Assembly (NCBI GenBank): GCA_963573315.1
Contig: OY752141.1
Span: 3,224,001-3,288,000, forward strand
Source of the DNA: Entomortierella parvispora
Lineage: Eukaryota > Mortierellomycota > Mortierellomycetes > Mortierellales > Mortierellaceae
Direction: 5' to 3'
Length of the DNA stretch: 64,000 bases
Shown here: positions 58,294-64,000 of the stretch, piece after piece
Layout of the letters: each line of letters begins with the position of its first letter
Position numbering within the stretch: position 1 is the first letter of the stretch
Translations under genes and position numbers: made by a program
The notes under the pieces: generated by a model
Seen by the model: only the letters and a program-made list of their open reading frames with translations
Told to the model about the DNA's origin: nothing
The model's database searches: none

Positions 58294-59814
58294 TTACTTC
58301 TTAAGCTTGCGGATGTAGAAAGCCAACTCCTGGCCCTCAAGAATGTATCCATCAGCACGGCCGGACTGACCGGGGCGGGAAGACAAGCAGGCGTAGAGAC
58401 GGCCAGCAGCGAACTGGTGGTCAAGGGCGGGGTCGACCTTGGCATCAGCCTTGCGGGACTCAATCTTGCGCTGGACGTGGTTCGAGCGAGCCTTGTTAAG
58501 CTCCTCGGACTCGACCTTGTAGGGGTAAAGAAGAATGTAGGCATCCAGTTAGATATCTTTGACAATCAAACTCATTTTGATTTACTCCAATGCAGTCTGT
58601 CCTCAGGCATGATTCTTGATTCTCCAATTGCTATCATGTTGAAGGCCGCGGGTCTTTCATGGATCAAGATCATCTTTGCATATAGCTTTCGATTTCGTCC
58701 ATATTGCTATCCTGTAGTCAGAGTCGTTCGTCCATTCAGACATCCTGTTATCAACCGAAGTTGTTGTGAAAAGAGAGGGTATTTACCTTGGCAGCACCCT
58801 TGGCCTTGCGGGCACCAATGGGGGTGGCGTAGTGAGCCTCGTACCACTGACGGAAGGGAGTGGCATCGATCTGGACGATGGCGTTCTTCACAAGAGTACC
58901 GGTACGGACCAACTCGTTGTTGGACGAGTTGTAGACGACAGCAACGATACGGGTCTTGCGGGAGATAGCCTCGGAACCCCAGGAGAAGTTTCCGGCATCC
59001 AAACGCATGGCACGGAACTTGCGGTTACCACCACGGGTGCGGACCTCGTGGATGCGCTTAGCACCGAGCTTGGTGTTGGCAGCCTGACGACCCAACTCGA
59101 ACTTTCTCTTCTTGCGATATTGGGCGCGCTTGGCTCCGGAAGCGGAGCGCTTGTGGCGGGAGTCTCTGCTGATACCTGATGGTGGAAGGAAAGAATAGTG
59201 GAACGGTCAGCATCGCTGTGCCAAGAGTCGCTGAACATGTTGGTTTTCCTTTGCTTTTGATCCTGAGCTGATCCGATGTGACTGGGAGCTTCCTGATCTC
59301 TCATTCCTTGGTCCAATGGCGCTCTCACACTGAGAGTCATAGATTCTGCCTTTGTTCATTCCACTGTCGATGATAATTGGCACCTTGAGTACACGCAGTG
59401 ATCAAGTCCTCCTGCCTAGCTCATTCCTCAGAGTGTTTGATTGCATCATGCTCAGTTTGGACGATCAGCCCCTGGGTGTGATGTTGTCAAGTGGTGATTG
59501 AGCTCTGTCAGGAATCGACTCTAGTGATCGGCGAAAGGTCGATTGTAAAAAGTCCTTCCTGGTCATCCATTCGAGATCATTCCCCTCCCAGGCAGTCAAT
59601 TAAAAGACCATCGGAATAGACGAGAAAAAAAAAATTGAGCTGATGAGGGTTGTCGATGATGGGTTCGAGAAATATGGTCCAAGAGTGGTCGCAGATGGTT
59701 GTGCAGGGGTTGGCGGATGGATGATTCCTGAGTCCTGGACAGATGCATGGGTTCCCCATGATCGATGCATGGATCCGCGATGGATTGCAGCACGGCGACA
59801 TATAACGCACCCAT
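58294..59814 (-). CDS. RPS8: 40S ribosomal protein eS8
   Basis: Three exons (59814-59811, 59175-58787, 58515-58294) give 204 residues. The first coding exon holds only ATG plus one G. The second begins [19 protein letters not shown] and contains [18 protein letters not shown] and [16 protein letters not shown]. The third contains [17 protein letters not shown] near the end, the hallmark of eS8. The protein is a component of the small ribosomal subunit. The introns, 635 and 271 nt, are the longest in the window along with that of COX7C. I looked for box C/D snoRNAs in them and found no convincing C/D pair. It shares a 178-bp divergent promoter with POP1, so a ribosomal protein gene and an RNA-processing gene are coupled. 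Confidence 0.95.
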
Positions 59815-59992
59815 GATGAAATTGGCTAGAAAGGAAGATTTCACTCTGCGGGCACAGCGCCCTCTAATAATTTCGATTTCCGCTTAAGGGTCTCCTCGAC
59901 GACTGTCCTTCCTTTTTATTTTTCTGTGAAGTCGCCAAACAAGTCCGCAAAGGCCATTCCATCCTTCCAGTCTCTCCCCTCACGCACCCCTC
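59815..59992. promoter_or_regulatory. 178-bp divergent promoter, RPS8 / POP1
   Basis: Only 178 bp separate the two starts. The part next to POP1 is pyrimidine-rich (59900-59990). A gcgccctctaataa block lies at 59849-59862. A shared element is likely given the size but none is recognised. Confidence 0.5.
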
Positions 59993-62900
59993 ATGGACAA
60001 AGGCAACTCGGGAAACAAGAGGCCAAGCCCGGCTAGCAGCATGGGAAAGGACAAGAAGAGAGGTATGTGTTTCTGCCCATGGCGCTGTTGTTTATTTCAT
60101 AATGCCTGAATTCTTGAATCTGCTGAGCATTCATGAGCGCGTCCCTTTCTCACAACGTTGAAAACCGTCCTTCCTGGCACATAGCGAAAATGCAGCAGGC
60201 GCGCTCGATCCAGACACAGTCAGGAAGCTCTTCACCCTCAATGTACTCTTCTTCACCTAACGTCTCTCCATCTACTGGTAACTATCGCTGCAAGGATCTG
60301 GATATGCTTCAGATAGTTTATTTTTTTGGTCACGCCGATCGGGAAGCTAAGCATTGTATAATATCATGGGACACTAGGTTCGTTCAAGGCTGCCCGTACA
60401 CTGGACGTCGTCAACTTTGCAGAGGTGCGCTGAACACATGTTGTTTGCCTATGACGAATGCTCGATCTGATCTGACTGCACATATTGACTGACTTGTTAC
60501 TACCTAGGCTCGAGCTTTTGAGATCAAGGCTATGCATTCAGCCATAAAGAGTTCTCAGGATTCAGCATCTCAGAGAGCATTTCAAAGCTTACCTCGCAAC
60601 CTCAGACGTCGCGCTGCTAGTCACAACATTCGACGCCTACCTGTTCGTCTGCGAGAGAGGGCTCAAAGAGAGGTATAGATCTTATCCAACCGGGGTATTC
60701 TTTTCTTTTTTTTGCTGGAAGTTCCATTGTCTAATGCCATGTTGATGATAGGTGGAATCTGATCCAGTAAAGCCAGGCAAGAAGCCAGACAACAGACACA
60801 AGAAGAGAAGATCAGGAACTCTTGCGGATGAGTATATCAAAAGACAAGGAACAAAGAGGTGGTTGGAGACGCATATCTGGCACGCCAAACGCATGAAGAT
60901 GGTCGAAATGTGGGGATACAAGCTGGTAAGATGTTTACACAATGGACAAAGCTCTTGAGTGGTCTTTTCTCCATTTTCTGATTTTCTTACACGCCTGTTT
61001 TGTTGTTATAGGCTGAACATTCTAACGAGCATGGAATCAAATCAGCATACAAATCGAGCCACCATCAATGCATCCTTCAGGACTCGTCCTATAATGGATG
61101 CTTGGAAATCACTGGAAACAAAGCAACTATTTCAGAGCTATTTTCACTCATGCTGGATCCCTCGATGCCGTCTTTGGCGAGTGCAAGGTAAAGGCTTCCG
61201 ACTAATGGCTTTAATCAGATGTGTTTTGTTATCAGTGATTAATCAGTGACTCCATTCTCATTATCAGATATACCACAGGAAAAAGGCAGTACACAACATA
61301 TCTATATGATAATGGTAGCTTTCCTCGAGGTCTTATTGCACCTGCAACTTTTCTCTGGAGGCAAGAAGGCACTACGTCAAGTTCAATGGAGGTCGATGGC
61401 TTGTCAACAGAAGGTCAACTATGGATTTGGATCCACCCGTCAGCTTTTGAGATTGCGAAGGAGAAGATTCAAGGTGCAATTGCAAAGTCTAATCTCCAGG
61501 AAAAAATACATCTGGAGGACCTTGAAAATTCGCTGGTCATGTTCGACTTCACCGGACCACGATCAACGGCGCTATTGCAGGCCGTCCTCCAACCTTGCAA
61601 ACCAGAAATATCTGAGGCTTATCAGGAAGCTCATAAGGTAAGACTACTTCTGCAAATGACCCTACCAGTACCATGATGGCTCCTGTCCCATTGAGGCTGA
61701 CCCGATTCAAATCTCTTAGGCCTGGAAAGTCATCTCTGGTCTGAGAACGTCGTCGTCTGTTCCTCCAGGAGTCGCACTCGGTCTTTTGGTTGATGACCCG
61801 CGTTTAACGTAGGGCGTCTATTAGATTCAAGAATGTCTACTATCCTAGTACATATTAGTTTTCTAACCATGCGATTTCATTTCAAACATTCTAGCTTTCC
61901 TCACAAGGCGGCACCTCGACCTACCTCTATACCTGCGGGCGAAACCAGAAGCATCCAAGATTTGATCACGGACTGGCCATCTACAGCAGCGACTTCCAGT
62001 CTATGGGATACCAAGGAGCGGGCACGTTTGCAGGAGAATATGACACCCGAGTCCAAGTTGAACGAACGCCGGGCTCAAAATCTTGTCCCTGGAACAAAAT
62101 TGCTGGCCTTGGAAACTGACTCGCGCATCCCAATCCTTCTTGTTCAAAGGGAAGGAAAACCTCACCTTGGGCGGGCTCCTGGCGGAGGCAGCAGCGAGTT
62201 TGAGTGTGGTTGGACCTTGATCTTGCCAAGAGGCTGGGGTATGCCCTTCTGGAAGAGCTTCATCTTTGCTGGAGCCAAGCCTGGAGGCACTAGAGAAAGA
62301 AGAAGTTTCCACTTTGAAACACGCCAGTCTTGTTTTCCTTACGACTTTCCCAACACAGCGGCCTATGTCGCGTATGCAGAGGATTACCGTAAGGAAGCAG
62401 AAGCGAAATACGGTCGGAAGCCTGTTGCCAAACGGATCAACTATTCAAAGCTGGGCGTCCAAGATCCATTCGCAGCCGCATGGGACAAATGTCTCCAAGC
62501 AGGTTTGGCAAACTTTGAAGTTGAAGTGCCGGCAACGTCAGAAGTGGACCAGACGAAGTTATGGGTGATGCAGTCGCCCAAGATGATTACGGCCTTGCAG
62601 GATGCGGCAATAGCTGCCGGTAACATCAACGATTCCGGCAGTCGGCTGTCTATTCGGACACTGAACGATGTTATGGCTGCATGTTTGCGCAATATGCTTC
62701 CAACGGCGCAGGAACCATTCCCCAAAGTGGAAGAGGCGGTGATTCGAGTTGGTGTGGATTATTTGAACCGAGGTACCATCAGCATGAACGGGATGATTTA
62801 TCTCATCCCTGAGGATCACTACAAGGTGTGGGCGGCCCGTGTGCAGTTAAAGGGAAAGCGTACATTGGAAGGACGTCCCAGACGCGAGAAAAAGATCAAA

Positions 62901-63321
62901 TCTTGGGTAGACTCTGATTCTGAGGATGAAGACAAAGAAGAGGAGGATCTGGATCTGGATGAACTGGTAAGGAACGCTTGTTGATTGCTCTTTTTCGTCG
63001 AAGCAACTATGAACACTATCTTTCTGACACACCCCCTTCTGATTTCGATCTTTCTAGGAAATGGCCATCCCTCCCCCAGAAACGTTGCTGGGATATGTGA
63101 CCACAGGACAGTACTGCTACAGCGAGGGCCAAGCCTATGGTATTGGATGCGTCTCTGCTACAGGAATGGCACGTCTGATTGAATCCGAAACGCGCCAGCG
63201 ATTGACGACAGCCTCGACCAAAGACTCGCCTACACCAGTCAAAACTCCAAAATTGATGGTTCTTGTTCGCAGTATTCGAAGCAAAGCCTCCAGACTCGCC
63301 AAACTCCAAATCCTGTCATAG
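59993..63321 (+). CDS. POP1: Pop1, core subunit of RNase P and RNase MRP
   Basis: Ten exons (59993-60062, 60185-60277, 60378-60424, 60508-60672, 60752-60925, 61012-61187, 61268-61637, 61720-61808, 61895-62966, 63058-63321) give 839 residues, each junction in phase. The N-terminal Pop1 domain begins around [17 protein letters not shown] and has the basic block [16 protein letters not shown] and then [15 protein letters not shown]. The central region is conserved up to [15 protein letters not shown]. The POPLD domain follows, with [15 protein letters not shown] and [12 protein letters not shown]. The C-terminal domain begins near [20 protein letters not shown]. The protein organises the RNA-bound core needed for tRNA 5' processing and pre-rRNA cleavage in the nucleolus. 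An acidic Asp/Glu stretch near 730-750 interrupts the C-terminal part. Confidence 0.94.
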
Positions 63322-63337
63322 CCTCCTTTTCTTTTTC

Positions 63338-63361
63338 TTTTTTTTTTTTTTTTTTTTTTTT
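63338..63361. repeat. T-run after the POP1 stop
   Basis: More than 20 T in a row, 17 to 40 nt past the POP1 stop codon, after a T-rich stretch. It separates the convergent 3' ends of POP1 and the partial gene. Confidence 0.85.
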
Positions 63362-63482
63362 GCCCCTGGTATCGTCTTTTTATTAGTTTTGTTGAAGGCG
63401 AATGATTAAAAAGTGGGTATAGCAGACTTTTATCGTTTCGTTTCGTTGTGTTTCGTTTCAATTGCCTCAACTCTGTGTGTTG

Positions 63483-64000
63483 TTAAGAGTGGCCATTCGA
63501 AAGCTCGTCATCCTCTTGGTCGAGAACCCATCGCTTCTTGGTCCGGACCGCGTACCACAGTCGTTTCAATCCCGCGTTCAGGAACGTGGTCCTTGCTTTG
63601 CAGTCACACTTTTCGCCCAGAGAGAACCCGCAGGGGGATTCGGCCGTGGTTAAAAAGATCATTGGGACGAGCGGCATTTTTCCACTGGCTCCTGTTCCTG
63701 TTCCTTGTTCGTCCTCATCCTCTGGCGATTGTGGCCCATCCTGGAAGCTGTCTTGGGTATTATCCCCGTTGCTGGTCCCATTGTTGTCATCATTTCCAGA
63801 GCTGGTCATGTTCAAGCCCTGGAAAAAGTGTTTTTCTAACTGGGCTTGGATCTCCTCGTGATACAATTGCTTGGTGTTCATGACATTCCGGCGGAAATCG
63901 CATCCTGTAAAGACCAAAATCACATTCCCCCAAAAATTCGGCAAGTCCTTCATGATATCGTTGAACGCCTGCAAGATTGTGAGAATCATGTCCACGCTAG
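63483..64000 (-). CDS. 3' part of a possible GTPase-like protein, cut by window edge
   Basis: The frame is open from the right edge to a stop at 63483, giving 172 residues of the C-terminal part. It begins inside a helix (SVDMILTILQAFNDIM) and passes into FWGNVILVFTGCDFRRN, which resembles the beta strand and base-recognition loop of AIG1-type or related P-loop GTPases. Then come a helix with EEIQAQLEKHFF, an acidic Asn/Asp/Ser-rich insertion (residues about 65-105) and a strand PMIFLTTAESPCGFSLGEKCDC. The nucleotide-binding P-loop would be outside the window, so the family call is weak. No start is visible. Confidence 0.5.
   Translation of the reverse strand, partial: SVDMILTILQAFNDIMKDLPNFWGNVILVFTGCDFRRNVMNTKQLYHEEIQAQLEKHFFQGLNMTSSGNDDNNGTSNGDNTQDSFQDGPQSPEDEDEQGTGTGASGKMPLVPMIFLTTAESPCGFSLGEKCDCKARTTFLNAGLKRLWYAVRTKKRWVLDQEDDELSNGHS

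Noticed and set aside
59641-59690. gggttcgaga, similar to a tRNA B box
   Set aside because: The flanking bases do not form a T-arm stem and no A box lies at the expected distance.
59639-59731. tgatga and ctga motifs 90 nt apart in RPS8 intron 1, box C/D-like
   Set aside because: They lie on the strand opposite to RPS8 and have no terminal stem; a host-intron snoRNA would be on the sense strand.

Overview
This 64 kb window is nuclear DNA of a filamentous, early-diverging fungus, most likely of the Mortierella type (Mortierellomycota). That placement is inferred from gene content and gene style, not from a search. The sequence shows many genes with short GT-AG introns, leucine-rich F-box proteins, a very large protein with a TRP-type pore, a stathmin-like protein, a DUF202 membrane protein and a transthyretin-like hydroxyisourate hydrolase, all in the standard genetic code. 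I find 26 protein-coding genes: 25 complete and one cut by the right edge. There is also one broken gene fragment. I see no rRNA, tRNA, transposon or CRISPR array. Spliced models were built by eye; every one closes in frame across all junctions.

Layout, left part (1-23 kb). A tetraspanin (-) and an SNG1/DUF3533 membrane protein (-) are followed by a 2.8 kb gene-free stretch with a 36-bp tandem repeat. Then come a large MIT-like protein (+) and a secreted histidine acid phosphatase (-) whose 3' end is tandemly duplicated. Cytochrome oxidase subunit VIIc (-) is divergent from an orphan His-rich, mitochondrion-targeted membrane protein (+). Next is a 10-exon ion channel gene (-) that has an in-frame stop inside its C-terminal coiled coil.

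Middle part (23-42 kb). An F-box/LRR gene (-) and a DUF202 gene (+) diverge across a (CT)102 microsatellite. A small basic protein (-) lies beside CTF18 (+, alternative clamp loader). An AEC/PIN-type transporter (+), an acidic orphan (+) and a UPF0658 Golgi membrane protein (-) follow, separated by long low-complexity spacers.

Right part (42-64 kb), denser. ES2 splicing factor (+) and mitochondrial PheRS (-) are convergent. PheRS diverges across 199 bp from a Mcy1-like cysteine-synthase relative (+), which is followed 120 bp later by mitochondrial phosphatidylserine decarboxylase (+). Then come a GT47 exostosin-type glycosyltransferase (+) with a GC-AG intron, a stathmin-like protein (+), a second F-box/LRR gene (+), HIU hydrolase (-), ribosomal protein eS8 (-), POP1 of RNase P/MRP (+) and the 3' part of a possible GTPase gene (-).

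Most genes are housekeeping. There is no biosynthetic or defence cluster. A weak theme is mitochondria: COX7C and its divergent partner, PheRS, the Mcy1-like protein and PSD1. The points most worth checking are the in-frame stop in the channel gene, C16-C19 runs that always lie on the sense strand of the nearest gene, the duplicated phosphatase 3' end, the GC-AG intron, and the orphan mitochondrial, MIT-like, acidic and basic proteins.
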